The notes beneath the pieces were generated by a model. The model was not told the origin of the DNA. It searched no databases and saw only the letters and a list, made by a program, of their open reading frames with translations. Below are positions 23,685 through 37,200 of a DNA stretch of 64,000 bases, in pieces (within the stretch, counting starts at the first letter, position 1; every line of letters starts with the position of its first letter). This DNA is from Petrolisthes cinctipes. Its lineage: Eukaryota > Arthropoda > Malacostraca > Decapoda > Porcellanidae. The position numbers and the translations under genes are program-made. The stretch is taken from positions 248,001-312,000 of the forward strand of contig JAWQEG010000084.1 of NCBI GenBank assembly GCA_033782935.1. The letters are read 5' to 3'.

Positions 23685-23902
23685 CAAAACATGCTGAAAA
23701 TCGATATTTTAGATGCCCAAAGTCAATATGTGCATGTATCTTCTGTACCCGTTTATATCTCAAATTCAGGCTCAAAACACCCGAAAATTCAATATTTTTG
23801 GGTCCCAGAAGCAATCTGTACATGCCTACACAGTGCTAGAATATTTTCAAAATATAGGCTAAAAACATGCTAAAAATCGACATTTTAGGTGCCAAAAAAT
23901 CG

Positions 23903-26900
23903 ATATCTCAAATTCAGTCCCAAAACACCCGAAAATTCGATATTTAGAGGTCCCAGAAGGTATCTGTACATGCCTACTCCGTGTTAGAGTATTTTCAAAA
24001 TACAGGCCAAAAACATACTGAAAATCGATCTTTTAGGTGCACAAAAGTCGATATGTGCATGCATCTTCTGTACCAATTTATATCTCAAATTCTGGCCCTA
24101 AACACCCGAAAATTCGATATTTTGGGGTCCCAGAAGCGATCTGTACATACCTAGTCCGTGTTAGAGTATTTTCAAAATTCAGACCCAAAACATGCTGAAA
24201 ATCGATATTTTTGGTGCCCAAAGTCAATATGTGCATGTATCTTCTGTACCCGTTTATATCTCAAATTCAGGCTCAAAACACCCGAAAATTCAATATTTTG
24301 GGGTCCCAGAAGCAATCTGTACATGCCTACTCAGTGCTAGAATATTTTCAAAATATAGGCTAAAAACATGCTAAAAATCGATCTTTTAAGTGCCAAAAAG
24401 TCGATATCTCAAATTCAGTCCCAAAACACCCGAAAATTCGATATTTAGGGGTCCCAGAAGCGATCTGTACATGCATACTCCGTGTTAGAGTATTTTCAAA
24501 ATACATGCTCAAAACATACTGAAAATCGATCTTTTAGGTGCACAAAAGTCGATATGTGCATGCATCTTCAGTACCCGTTTATATCTCAAATTCAGGCACA
24601 AAACAACCGAAAATTCAATATTTTGGGGTCCCAAAAGCAATCTGTACATGCCTACTCAGTGTTAGAGTATTTTCAAAATACAGGCCAAAAACATACTGAA
24701 AATCGATCTTTTAGGTGCACAAAAGTCGATATGTGCATGCATCTTCTGTACCAATTTATATCTCAAATTCTGGCCCTAAACACCCGAAAATTCGATATTT
24801 TGGGGTCCCAGAAGCGATCTGTACATACCTACTCCGTGTTAGAGTATTTTCAAAATTCAGACCCAAAACATGCTGAAAATCGATATTTTTGGTGCCCAAA
24901 GTCAATATGTGCATGTTTCTTCTGTACCCGTTTATATCTCAAATTCAGGCTCAAAACACCCGAAAATTCAATATTTTGGGGTCCCAGAAGCAATCTGTAC
25001 ATGCCTACACAGTGCTAGAATATTTTCAAAATATAGGCTAAAAACATGCTAAAAATCGACATTTTAGGTGCCAAACAATCGATATCTCAAATTCAGTCCC
25101 AAAACACCCGAAAATTCGATATTTAGGGGTCCCAGAAGCGATCTGTACATGCCTACTCCGTGTTAGAGTATTTTCAAAATACATGCTCAAAACATACTGA
25201 AAATCGATCTTTTAGGTGCACAAAAGTCGATATGTGCATGCATCTTCAGTACCCGTTTATATATCAAATTCAGGCTCAAAACACCCGAAAATTCAATATT
25301 TTGGGGTCTCAAAAGCAATCTGTACATGCCTACTCAGTGTTAGAGTATTTTCAAAATACAGGCCCAAAACATGCTGAAAATCGATATTTTAGATGCCCAA
25401 AGTCGATATGTGCATGTATCTTCTGTACCCGTTTATATCTCAAATTCAGGCTCAAAACACCCGAAAATTCAATATTTTGGGGTCCCAGAAGCAATCTGTA
25501 CATGCCTACACAGTGCTAGAATATTTTCAAAATATAGGCTAAAAACATGCTAAAAATCGACATTTTAGGTGCCAAACAATCGATATCTCAAATTCAGTCC
25601 CAAAACACCCGAAAATTCGATATTTAGAGGTCCCAGAAGGTATCTGTACATGCCTACTCCGTGTTAGAGTATTTTCAAAATTCAGGCCCAAAACATGCTG
25701 AAATTCGATATTTTTCGTGCCCAAAGTCAATATGTGCATGTATCTTCTGTACCCGTTTATATCTCAAATTCAGGCTCAAAACACCCGAAAATTCAATATT
25801 TTGGGGTCCCAGAAGCAATCTGTACATGCCTACTCAGTGCTAGAATATTTTCAAAATATAGGCTAAAAACATGCTAAAAATCGATCTTTTAGGTGCCAAA
25901 AAGTCGATATGTGCATGCATCTTCTGTACCCGTTTATATCTCAAATTCTGGCCCTAAACACCCGAAAATTCGATATTTTGGGTTCCCAGAAGCGATCTGT
26001 ACATGCCTACTCCGTGTTAGAGTATTTTCAAAATTCAGGCCCAAAACATGCTGAAAATCGATATTTTTGGTGCCCAAAGTCAATATGTGCATGTATCTTC
26101 TGTACCCGTTTATATCTCAAATTCAGGCTCAAAACACCCGAAAATTCAATATTTTGGGGTCCCAGAAGCAATCTGTACAGTGCTAGAATATTTTTAAAAT
26201 ATAGGCTAAAAACATGCTAAAAATCGATCTTTTAGGTGACAAAAAGTCGGTATCTCAAATTCAGTCCCAAAACACCCGAAAATTCGATATTTAGGGGTTC
26301 CAGAAGCGGTCTGTACATGCCTACTCCGTGTTAGAGTATTTTCAAAATACATGCTCAAAACATACTGAAAATCGATCTTTTAGGTGCACAAAAGTCGATA
26401 TGTGCATGCATCTTCAGTACCCGTTTATATCTCAAATTCAGGCTCAAAACACCCGAAAATTCAATATTTTGGGGTCCCAGAAGCAATCTGTACATGCCTA
26501 CTCAGTGTTAGAGTATTTTCAAAATACAGGCCCAAAACATGCTGAAAATCGATATTTTAGATGCCAAAAGTCAATATGTGCATGTACCTTCTGTACCCGT
26601 TTATATCTCAAATTCAGGCTCAAAACACCCGAAAATTCAATATTTTGGGGTCCCAGAAGCAATCTGTACATGCCTACACAGTGCTAGAATATTTTCAAAA
26701 TATAGGCTAAAAACATGCTAAAAATCGACATTTTAGGTGCCAAAAAATCGATATCTCAAATTCAGTCCCAAAACACCCGAAAATTCGATATTTAGAGGTC
26801 CCAGAAGGTATCTGTACATGCCTACTCCGTGTTAGAGTATTTTCAAAATTCAGGCCCAAAACATGCTGAAAATCGATCTTTTAGGTGCCCAAAAGTCGAT

Positions 26901-29054
26901 ATGTGCATGCATCTTCTGTACCCGTTTATATCTCAAATTCTGGCCCTAAACACCCGAAAATTCGATATTTTTGGGTCCCAGAAGCGATCTGTACATGCCT
27001 ACTCCGTGTTAGAGTATTTTCAAAATTCAGGCCCAAAACATGCTGAAAATCGATATTTTTGGTGCCCAAAGTCAATATGTGCATGTATCTTCTGTACCCG
27101 TTTATATCTCAAATTCAGGCTCAAAACACCCGAAAATTCAATATTTTGGGGTCCCAGAAGCAATCTGTACATGCCTACACAGTGCTAGAATATTTTCAAA
27201 ATATAGGCTAAAAACATGCTAAAAATCGACATTTTAGGTGCCAAAAAATCGATTTCTCAAATTCAGTCCCAAAACACCCGAAAATTCGATATTTAGAGGT
27301 CCCAGAAGGTATCTGTACATGCCTACTCCGTGTTAGAGTATTTTCAAAATTCAGGTCTAGAAACATGCTGAAAATTTGATTATTTTGGTGCCCAAATTCA
27401 ATATGTGCATGTATCTTCTGTACCCGTTTATATCTCAAATTCAGGCTCAAAACACCCGAAAATTCAATATTAAGGGGTCCCAGAAGCAATCTGTACATGC
27501 CTACTCAGTGCTAGAATATTTTCAAAATATAGGCTAAAAACATGCTAAAAATCGACATTTTAGGTGCCAAAAAGTCGATATCTCAAATATAGTCCTAAAA
27601 CACCCGAAAATTCGATATTTAGGGGTCCCAGAAGCGATCTGTACATGCCTACTCCGTGTTAGAGTATTTTCAAAATACATGCTCAAAACATACTGAAAAT
27701 CGATCTTTTAGGTGCCCAAAAGTTGATATGTGCATGCATCTTCAGTACCCGTTTATATCTCAAATTCAGGCTGAAAACACCCGAAAATTCAATATTTTGG
27801 GGTCCCAGAAGCAATCTGTACATGCCTACTTAGTGTTAGAGTATTTTCAAAATACAGGCCCAAAACATGCTGAAAATCGATATTTTAGATGCCCAAAGTC
27901 AATATGTGCATGTATCTTCTGTACCCGTTTATATCTCAAATTCAGGCTCAAAACACCCGAAAATTCAATATTTTGGGGTCCCAGAAGCAATCTGTACATG
28001 CCTACACAGTGCTAGAATATTTTCAAAATATAGGCTAAAAACATGCTAAAAATCGACATTCTAGGTGCCAAACAATCGATATCTCAAATTCAGTCCCAAA
28101 ACACCCGAAAATTCGATATTTAGAGGTCCCAGAAGGTATCTGTACATGCCTACTCCGTGTTAGAGTATTTTCAAAATTCAGGCCCAAAACATGCTGAAAA
28201 TCGATATTTTTGGTGCCCAAAGTCAATATGTGCATGTATCTTCTGTACCCGTTTATATCTCAAATTCAGGCTCAAAACACCCGAAAATTCAATATTTTGG
28301 GGTCCCAGAAGCAATCTGTACATGCCTACACAGTGCTAGAATATTTTCAAAATATAGGCTAAAAAAAACATGCTAAAAATCGACATTTTAGGTGCCAAAA
28401 AATCGATATCTCAAATTCAGTCCCAAAACACCCGAAAATTCGATATTTAGAGGTCCCAGAAGGTATCTGTACATGCCTACTCCGTGTTAGAGTATTTTCA
28501 AAAAACAGGCCAAAAACATACTGAAAATCGATCTTTTAGGTGCCCAAAAGTCGATATGTGCATGCATCTTCTGTACCCGTTTATATCTCAAATTCTGGCC
28601 CTAAAAACACCCGAAAAATCGATATTTTGGGGTCCCAGAAGCGATCTGTACATGCCTACTCCGTGTTAGAGTATTTTCAAAATTCAGGCCCAAAACATGA
28701 TGAAAATCGTTATTTTTGGTGCCCAAAGTCAATATGTGCATGTATCTTCTGTACCCGTTTATATCTCAAATTCAGGCTCAAAACACCCGAAAATTCAATA
28801 TTTTGGGGTCCCAGAAGCAATCTGTACAGTGCTAGAATATTTTTAAAATATAGGATAAAAACATGCTAAAAATCGATCTTTTAGGTGCCAAAAAGTCGAT
28901 ATCTCAAATTCAGTCCCAAAACACCCGAAAATTCGATATTTAGGGGTCCCAGAAGCGATCTGTACATGCCTACTCCGTGTTAGAGTATTTTCAAAATACA
29001 TGCTCAAAACATACTGAAAATCGATCTTTTAGGTGCACAATAGTCGATATGTGC
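23903..29054 (+). repeat. 5152-bp tandem segmental duplication, copy 1
   Basis: Aligns with 29055-34206 at a constant 5152-bp offset without any indel that I could see. Even rare features are shared: a CTAAAAAAAACATGC A-run near 28360, the divergent monomer at 27332-27509, and CCCTAAAAACACCCG near 28590. Differences I noticed: bases 27589-27590 (AT versus TC at 32741-32742) and 25088 (C versus A at 30240). A full alignment may find a few more. Confidence 0.93.
27332..27509 (+). repeat. Divergent 178-bp B-type monomer, copy 1
   Basis: Carries CAGGTCTAGAAACATGC, AAAATTTGATTATTTTGG, CCCAAATTCAATATG and CAATATTAAGGGG, changes not seen in ordinary B monomers. Copies lie at 32484-32661 and 35133-35310. 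Confidence 0.85.
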
Positions 29055-29134
29055 ATATCTCAAATTCAGTCCCAAAACACCCGAAAATTCGATATTTAGA
29101 GGTCCCAGAAGGTATCTGTACATGCCTACTCCGT
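28979..29134 (+). repeat. 156-bp junction monomer
   Basis: From GTTAG at 28979 to GTTAG at 29135 is 156 bp, a length otherwise not seen here. It has an A1 head with AATAGTCGATATGTGCAT, then jumps to ATCTCAAATTCAGTCCC, lacking 21 bp. It marks the breakpoint of the 5152-bp duplication. Confidence 0.88.
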
Positions 29135-32100
29135 GTTAGAGTATTTTCAAAATACAGGCCAAAAACATACTGAAAATCGATCTTTTAGGTGCACAAAAGT
29201 CGATATGTGCATGCATCTTCTGTACCAATTTATATCTCAAATTCTGGCCCTAAACACCCGAAAATTCGATATTTTGGGGTCCCAGAAGCGATCTGTACAT
29301 ACCTAGTCCGTGTTAGAGTATTTTCAAAATTCAGACCCAAAACATGCTGAAAATCGATATTTTTGGTGCCCAAAGTCAATATGTGCATGTATCTTCTGTA
29401 CCCGTTTATATCTCAAATTCAGGCTCAAAACACCCGAAAATTCAATATTTTGGGGTCCCAGAAGCAATCTGTACATGCCTACTCAGTGCTAGAATATTTT
29501 CAAAATATAGGCTAAAAACATGCTAAAAATCGATCTTTTAAGTGCCAAAAAGTCGATATCTCAAATTCAGTCCCAAAACACCCGAAAATTCGATATTTAG
29601 GGGTCCCAGAAGCGATCTGTACATGCATACTCCGTGTTAGAGTATTTTCAAAATACATGCTCAAAACATACTGAAAATCGATCTTTTAGGTGCACAAAAG
29701 TCGATATGTGCATGCATCTTCAGTACCCGTTTATATCTCAAATTCAGGCACAAAACAACCGAAAATTCAATATTTTGGGGTCCCAAAAGCAATCTGTACA
29801 TGCCTACTCAGTGTTAGAGTATTTTCAAAATACAGGCCAAAAACATACTGAAAATCGATCTTTTAGGTGCACAAAAGTCGATATGTGCATGCATCTTCTG
29901 TACCAATTTATATCTCAAATTCTGGCCCTAAACACCCGAAAATTCGATATTTTGGGGTCCCAGAAGCGATCTGTACATACCTACTCCGTGTTAGAGTATT
30001 TTCAAAATTCAGACCCAAAACATGCTGAAAATCGATATTTTTGGTGCCCAAAGTCAATATGTGCATGTTTCTTCTGTACCCGTTTATATCTCAAATTCAG
30101 GCTCAAAACACCCGAAAATTCAATATTTTGGGGTCCCAGAAGCAATCTGTACATGCCTACACAGTGCTAGAATATTTTCAAAATATAGGCTAAAAACATG
30201 CTAAAAATCGACATTTTAGGTGCCAAACAATCGATATCTAAAATTCAGTCCCAAAACACCCGAAAATTCGATATTTAGGGGTCCCAGAAGCGATCTGTAC
30301 ATGCCTACTCCGTGTTAGAGTATTTTCAAAATACATGCTCAAAACATACTGAAAATCGATCTTTTAGGTGCACAAAAGTCGATATGTGCATGCATCTTCA
30401 GTACCCGTTTATATATCAAATTCAGGCTCAAAACACCCGAAAATTCAATATTTTGGGGTCTCAAAAGCAATCTGTACATGCCTACTCAGTGTTAGAGTAT
30501 TTTCAAAATACAGGCCCAAAACATGCTGAAAATCGATATTTTAGATGCCCAAAGTCGATATGTGCATGTATCTTCTGTACCCGTTTATATCTCAAATTCA
30601 GGCTCAAAACACCCGAAAATTCAATATTTTGGGGTCCCAGAAGCAATCTGTACATGCCTACACAGTGCTAGAATATTTTCAAAATATAGGCTAAAAACAT
30701 GCTAAAAATCGACATTTTAGGTGCCAAACAATCGATATCTCAAATTCAGTCCCAAAACACCCGAAAATTCGATATTTAGAGGTCCCAGAAGGTATCTGTA
30801 CATGCCTACTCCGTGTTAGAGTATTTTCAAAATTCAGGCCCAAAACATGCTGAAATTCGATATTTTTCGTGCCCAAAGTCAATATGTGCATGTATCTTCT
30901 GTACCCGTTTATATCTCAAATTCAGGCTCAAAACACCCGAAAATTCAATATTTTGGGGTCCCAGAAGCAATCTGTACATGCCTACTCAGTGCTAGAATAT
31001 TTTCAAAATATAGGCTAAAAACATGCTAAAAATCGATCTTTTAGGTGCCAAAAAGTCGATATGTGCATGCATCTTCTGTACCCGTTTATATCTCAAATTC
31101 TGGCCCTAAACACCCGAAAATTCGATATTTTGGGTTCCCAGAAGCGATCTGTACATGCCTACTCCGTGTTAGAGTATTTTCAAAATTCAGGCCCAAAACA
31201 TGCTGAAAATCGATATTTTTGGTGCCCAAAGTCAATATGTGCATGTATCTTCTGTACCCGTTTATATCTCAAATTCAGGCTCAAAACACCCGAAAATTCA
31301 ATATTTTGGGGTCCCAGAAGCAATCTGTACAGTGCTAGAATATTTTTAAAATATAGGCTAAAAACATGCTAAAAATCGATCTTTTAGGTGACAAAAAGTC
31401 GGTATCTCAAATTCAGTCCCAAAACACCCGAAAATTCGATATTTAGGGGTTCCAGAAGCGGTCTGTACATGCCTACTCCGTGTTAGAGTATTTTCAAAAT
31501 ACATGCTCAAAACATACTGAAAATCGATCTTTTAGGTGCACAAAAGTCGATATGTGCATGCATCTTCAGTACCCGTTTATATCTCAAATTCAGGCTCAAA
31601 ACACCCGAAAATTCAATATTTTGGGGTCCCAGAAGCAATCTGTACATGCCTACTCAGTGTTAGAGTATTTTCAAAATACAGGCCCAAAACATGCTGAAAA
31701 TCGATATTTTAGATGCCAAAAGTCAATATGTGCATGTACCTTCTGTACCCGTTTATATCTCAAATTCAGGCTCAAAACACCCGAAAATTCAATATTTTGG
31801 GGTCCCAGAAGCAATCTGTACATGCCTACACAGTGCTAGAATATTTTCAAAATATAGGCTAAAAACATGCTAAAAATCGACATTTTAGGTGCCAAAAAAT
31901 CGATATCTCAAATTCAGTCCCAAAACACCCGAAAATTCGATATTTAGAGGTCCCAGAAGGTATCTGTACATGCCTACTCCGTGTTAGAGTATTTTCAAAA
32001 TTCAGGCCCAAAACATGCTGAAAATCGATCTTTTAGGTGCCCAAAAGTCGATATGTGCATGCATCTTCTGTACCCGTTTATATCTCAAATTCTGGCCCTA

Positions 32101-34206
32101 AACACCCGAAAATTCGATATTTTTGGGTCCCAGAAGCGATCTGTACATGCCTACTCCGTGTTAGAGTATTTTCAAAATTCAGGCCCAAAACATGCTGAAA
32201 ATCGATATTTTTGGTGCCCAAAGTCAATATGTGCATGTATCTTCTGTACCCGTTTATATCTCAAATTCAGGCTCAAAACACCCGAAAATTCAATATTTTG
32301 GGGTCCCAGAAGCAATCTGTACATGCCTACACAGTGCTAGAATATTTTCAAAATATAGGCTAAAAACATGCTAAAAATCGACATTTTAGGTGCCAAAAAA
32401 TCGATTTCTCAAATTCAGTCCCAAAACACCCGAAAATTCGATATTTAGAGGTCCCAGAAGGTATCTGTACATGCCTACTCCGTGTTAGAGTATTTTCAAA
32501 ATTCAGGTCTAGAAACATGCTGAAAATTTGATTATTTTGGTGCCCAAATTCAATATGTGCATGTATCTTCTGTACCCGTTTATATCTCAAATTCAGGCTC
32601 AAAACACCCGAAAATTCAATATTAAGGGGTCCCAGAAGCAATCTGTACATGCCTACTCAGTGCTAGAATATTTTCAAAATATAGGCTAAAAACATGCTAA
32701 AAATCGACATTTTAGGTGCCAAAAAGTCGATATCTCAAATTCAGTCCTAAAACACCCGAAAATTCGATATTTAGGGGTCCCAGAAGCGATCTGTACATGC
32801 CTACTCCGTGTTAGAGTATTTTCAAAATACATGCTCAAAACATACTGAAAATCGATCTTTTAGGTGCCCAAAAGTTGATATGTGCATGCATCTTCAGTAC
32901 CCGTTTATATCTCAAATTCAGGCTGAAAACACCCGAAAATTCAATATTTTGGGGTCCCAGAAGCAATCTGTACATGCCTACTTAGTGTTAGAGTATTTTC
33001 AAAATACAGGCCCAAAACATGCTGAAAATCGATATTTTAGATGCCCAAAGTCAATATGTGCATGTATCTTCTGTACCCGTTTATATCTCAAATTCAGGCT
33101 CAAAACACCCGAAAATTCAATATTTTGGGGTCCCAGAAGCAATCTGTACATGCCTACACAGTGCTAGAATATTTTCAAAATATAGGCTAAAAACATGCTA
33201 AAAATCGACATTCTAGGTGCCAAACAATCGATATCTCAAATTCAGTCCCAAAACACCCGAAAATTCGATATTTAGAGGTCCCAGAAGGTATCTGTACATG
33301 CCTACTCCGTGTTAGAGTATTTTCAAAATTCAGGCCCAAAACATGCTGAAAATCGATATTTTTGGTGCCCAAAGTCAATATGTGCATGTATCTTCTGTAC
33401 CCGTTTATATCTCAAATTCAGGCTCAAAACACCCGAAAATTCAATATTTTGGGGTCCCAGAAGCAATCTGTACATGCCTACACAGTGCTAGAATATTTTC
33501 AAAATATAGGCTAAAAAAAACATGCTAAAAATCGACATTTTAGGTGCCAAAAAATCGATATCTCAAATTCAGTCCCAAAACACCCGAAAATTCGATATTT
33601 AGAGGTCCCAGAAGGTATCTGTACATGCCTACTCCGTGTTAGAGTATTTTCAAAAAACAGGCCAAAAACATACTGAAAATCGATCTTTTAGGTGCCCAAA
33701 AGTCGATATGTGCATGCATCTTCTGTACCCGTTTATATCTCAAATTCTGGCCCTAAAAACACCCGAAAAATCGATATTTTGGGGTCCCAGAAGCGATCTG
33801 TACATGCCTACTCCGTGTTAGAGTATTTTCAAAATTCAGGCCCAAAACATGATGAAAATCGTTATTTTTGGTGCCCAAAGTCAATATGTGCATGTATCTT
33901 CTGTACCCGTTTATATCTCAAATTCAGGCTCAAAACACCCGAAAATTCAATATTTTGGGGTCCCAGAAGCAATCTGTACAGTGCTAGAATATTTTTAAAA
34001 TATAGGATAAAAACATGCTAAAAATCGATCTTTTAGGTGCCAAAAAGTCGATATCTCAAATTCAGTCCCAAAACACCCGAAAATTCGATATTTAGGGGTC
34101 CCAGAAGCGATCTGTACATGCCTACTCCGTGTTAGAGTATTTTCAAAATACATGCTCAAAACATACTGAAAATCGATCTTTTAGGTGCACAATAGTCGAT
34201 ATGTGC
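29055..34206 (+). repeat. 5152-bp tandem segmental duplication, copy 2
   Basis: Second copy. The junction with copy 1 reads GTCGATATGTGCAT joined to ATCTCAAATTC, with only an AT shared at the breakpoint (29055-29056). After 34208 the sequence continues as a normal A1 monomer (GTGCATGCATC), so the breakpoint on that side is clear. Confidence 0.93.
32484..32661 (+). repeat. Divergent 178-bp B-type monomer, copy 2
   Basis: Copy of 27332-27509 carried by the 5152-bp duplication, with the same private changes. Confidence 0.85.
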
Positions 34207-37200
34207 ATGCATCTTCAGTACCCGTTTATATCTCAAATTCAGGCTCAAAACACCCGAAAATTCAATATTTTGGGGTCTCAGAAGCAATCTGTACATGCCT
34301 ACTCAGTGTTAGAGTATTTTCAAAATACAGGCCCAAAACATGCTGAAAATCGATATTTTAGATGCCAAAAGTCAATATGTGCATGTACCTTCTGTACCCG
34401 TTTATATCTCAAATTCAGGCTCAAAACACCCGAAAATTCAATATTTTGGGGTCCCAGAAGCAATCTGTACATGCCTACACAGTGCTAGAATATTTTCAAA
34501 ATATAGGCTAAAAACATGCTAAAAATCGACATTTTAGGTGCCAAAAAATCGATATCTCAAATTCAGTCCCAAAACACCCGAAAATTCGATATTTAGAGGT
34601 CCCAGAAGGTATCTGTACATGCCTACTCCGTGTTAGAGTATTTTCAAAATACAGGCCAAAAACATACTGAAAATCGATCTTTTAGGTGCCCAAATGTCGA
34701 TATGTGCATGCATCTTCTGTACCCGTTTATATCTCAAATTCTGGCCCTAAACACCCGAAAATTCGATATTTTGGGGTCCCAGAAGCGATCTGTACATGCC
34801 TACTCCGTGTTAGAGTATTTTCAAAATTCAGGCCCAAAACATGCTGAAAATCGATATTTTTGGTGCCCAAAGTCAATATGTGCATGTATCTTCTGTACCC
34901 GTTTATATCTCAAATTCAGGCTCAAAACACCCGAAAATTCAATAATTTGGGGTCCCAGAAGCAATCTGTACATGCCTACACAGTGCTAGAATATTTTCAA
35001 AATATAGGCTAAAAACATGCTAAAAATCGACATTTTAGGTGCCAAAAAATCGATATCTCAAATTCAGTCCCAAAACACCCGAAAATTCGATATTTAGAGG
35101 TCCCAGAAGGTATCTGTACATGCCTACTCCGTGTTAGAGTATTTTCAAAATTCAGGCCTAGAAACATGCTGAAAATTTGATTATTTTGGTGCCCAAATTC
35201 AATATGTGTATGTATCTTCTGTACCCGTTTATATCTCAAATTCAGGCTCAAAACACCCGAAAATTCAATATTAAGGGGTCCCAGAAGCAATCTGTACATG
35301 CCTACTCAGTGCTAGAATATTTTCAAAATATAGGCTAAAAACATGCTAAAAATCGATCTTTTAGGTGCCAAAAAGTCGATATCTCAAATTCAGTCTCAAA
35401 ACACCCGAAAATTCGATATTTAGAGGTCCCAGAAGGTATCTGTACATGCCTACTCCGTGTTAGGGTATTTTCAAAATACATGCTCAAAACATACTGAAAA
35501 TCGATCTTTTAGGTGCCCAAAAGTTGATATGTGCATGCATCTTCAGTACCCGTTTATATCTCAAATTCAGGCTCAAAACACCCGAAAATTCAATATTTTG
35601 GGGTCCCAGAAGCAATCTGTACATGCCTACTCAGTGTTAGAGTATTTACAAAATTTAGGCCCAAAACATGCTGAAAATCGATATTTTAGATGCCCAAAAA
35701 GTCGATATCTCAAATTCAGTCCCAAAACACCCGAAAAATCGATATTTAGGGGTCCCAGAAGCGATCTGTACATGCCTACTCCGTGTTAGAGTATTTTCAA
35801 AATACATGCTCAAAACATACTGAAAATCGATCTTTTAGGTGCACAAAAGTCAATATGTGCATGCATCTTCAGTACCCGTTTATATCTCAAATTCAGGCTC
35901 AAAACACCCGAAAATTCAATATTTTGGGGTCCCAGAAGCAATCTGTACATGCCTACTCAGTGTTAGAGTATTTTCAAAATACAGGCCCAAAACATGCTGA
36001 AAATCGATATTTTAGATGCCCAAAGTCAATATGTGCATTTATCTTCTGTACCCGTTAAATCTCAAATTCAGGCTCAAAACACCCGAATTTTCAATATTTT
36101 GGGGTCCCAGAAGCAATCTGTACATGCCTACACAGTGCTAGAATATTTTCAAAATATAGGCTAAAAACATGCTAAAAATCGACATTTTAGGTGCCAAAAA
36201 ATCGATATCTCAAATTCAGTCCCAAAACACCCGAAAATTCGATATTTAGAGGTCCCAGAAGGTATCTGTACATGCCTACTCCGTGTTAAAGTATTTTCAA
36301 AATTCAGGCCCATAACATGCTGAAAATCGATATTTTTGGTGCCCAAAGTCAATATGTGCATGTATCTTCTGTACCCGTTTATATCTCAAATTCAGGCTCA
36401 AAACACCCGAAAATTCAATATTTTGGGGTCCCAGAAGCAATCTGTACATGCCTACTCAGTGCTAGAATATTTTCAAAATATAGGCTAAAAACATGCTAAA
36501 AATCGATCTTTTAGGTGCCATAAAGTCGATATCTCAAATTCAGTCCCAAAACACCTGAAAATTCGATATTTAGGGGTCCCAGAAGCGATCTGTACATGCC
36601 TACTCCGTGTTAGAGTATTTTCAAAATACATGCTCAAAACATACTGAAAATCGATCTTTTAGGTGCACAAAAGTCGATATGTGCATGCATCTTCAGTACC
36701 CGTTTATATCTCAAATTCAGGCTCAAAACACCCGAAAATTCAATATTTTGGGGTCCCAGAAGCAATCTGTACATGCCTACTCAGTGTTAGAGTATTTTCA
36801 AAATACAGGCCCGAAACATGCTGAAAATCGATATTTTAGATGCCCAAAGTCAATATGTGCATGTATCTTCTGTACCCGTTTATATCTCAAATTCAGGCTC
36901 AAAACACCCGAAAATTCAATATTTTGGGGTCCCAGAAGCAATCTGTACATGCCTACACAGTGCTAGAATATTTTCAAAATATAGGCTAAAAACATGCTAA
37001 AAATCGACATTTTAGGTGCCAAAAGATCGATATCTCAAATTCAGTCCCAAAACACCAGAAAATTCGATATTTAGAGGTCCCAGAAGGTATCTGTACATGC
37101 CTACTCCGTGTTAGAGTATTTTCAAAATACAGGCCAAAAACATACTGAAAATCGATCTTTTAGGTGCCCAAAAGTCGATATGTGCATGCATCTTCTGTAC

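Larger units (their letters stand above)
18973..23902 (+). repeat. Most regular higher-order core
   Basis: Trimer starts at 18973, 19474, 19975, then 20653 and 21478, then 21979, 22480, 22981 and 23482. Most steps are exactly 501 bp. The two exceptions are 678 (501+177) and 825 (501+324). From 21478 onward the type-1 and type-2 trimers alternate strictly, giving the 1002-bp period. Confidence 0.88.

Noticed and set aside
28355..28370. A-run CTAAAAAAAACATGC as a retroposon poly-A tail.
   Set aside because: It is a 3-base expansion inside an otherwise normal monomer, with no foreign sequence beside it. The same expansion is copied at about 33511 by the 5152-bp duplication.
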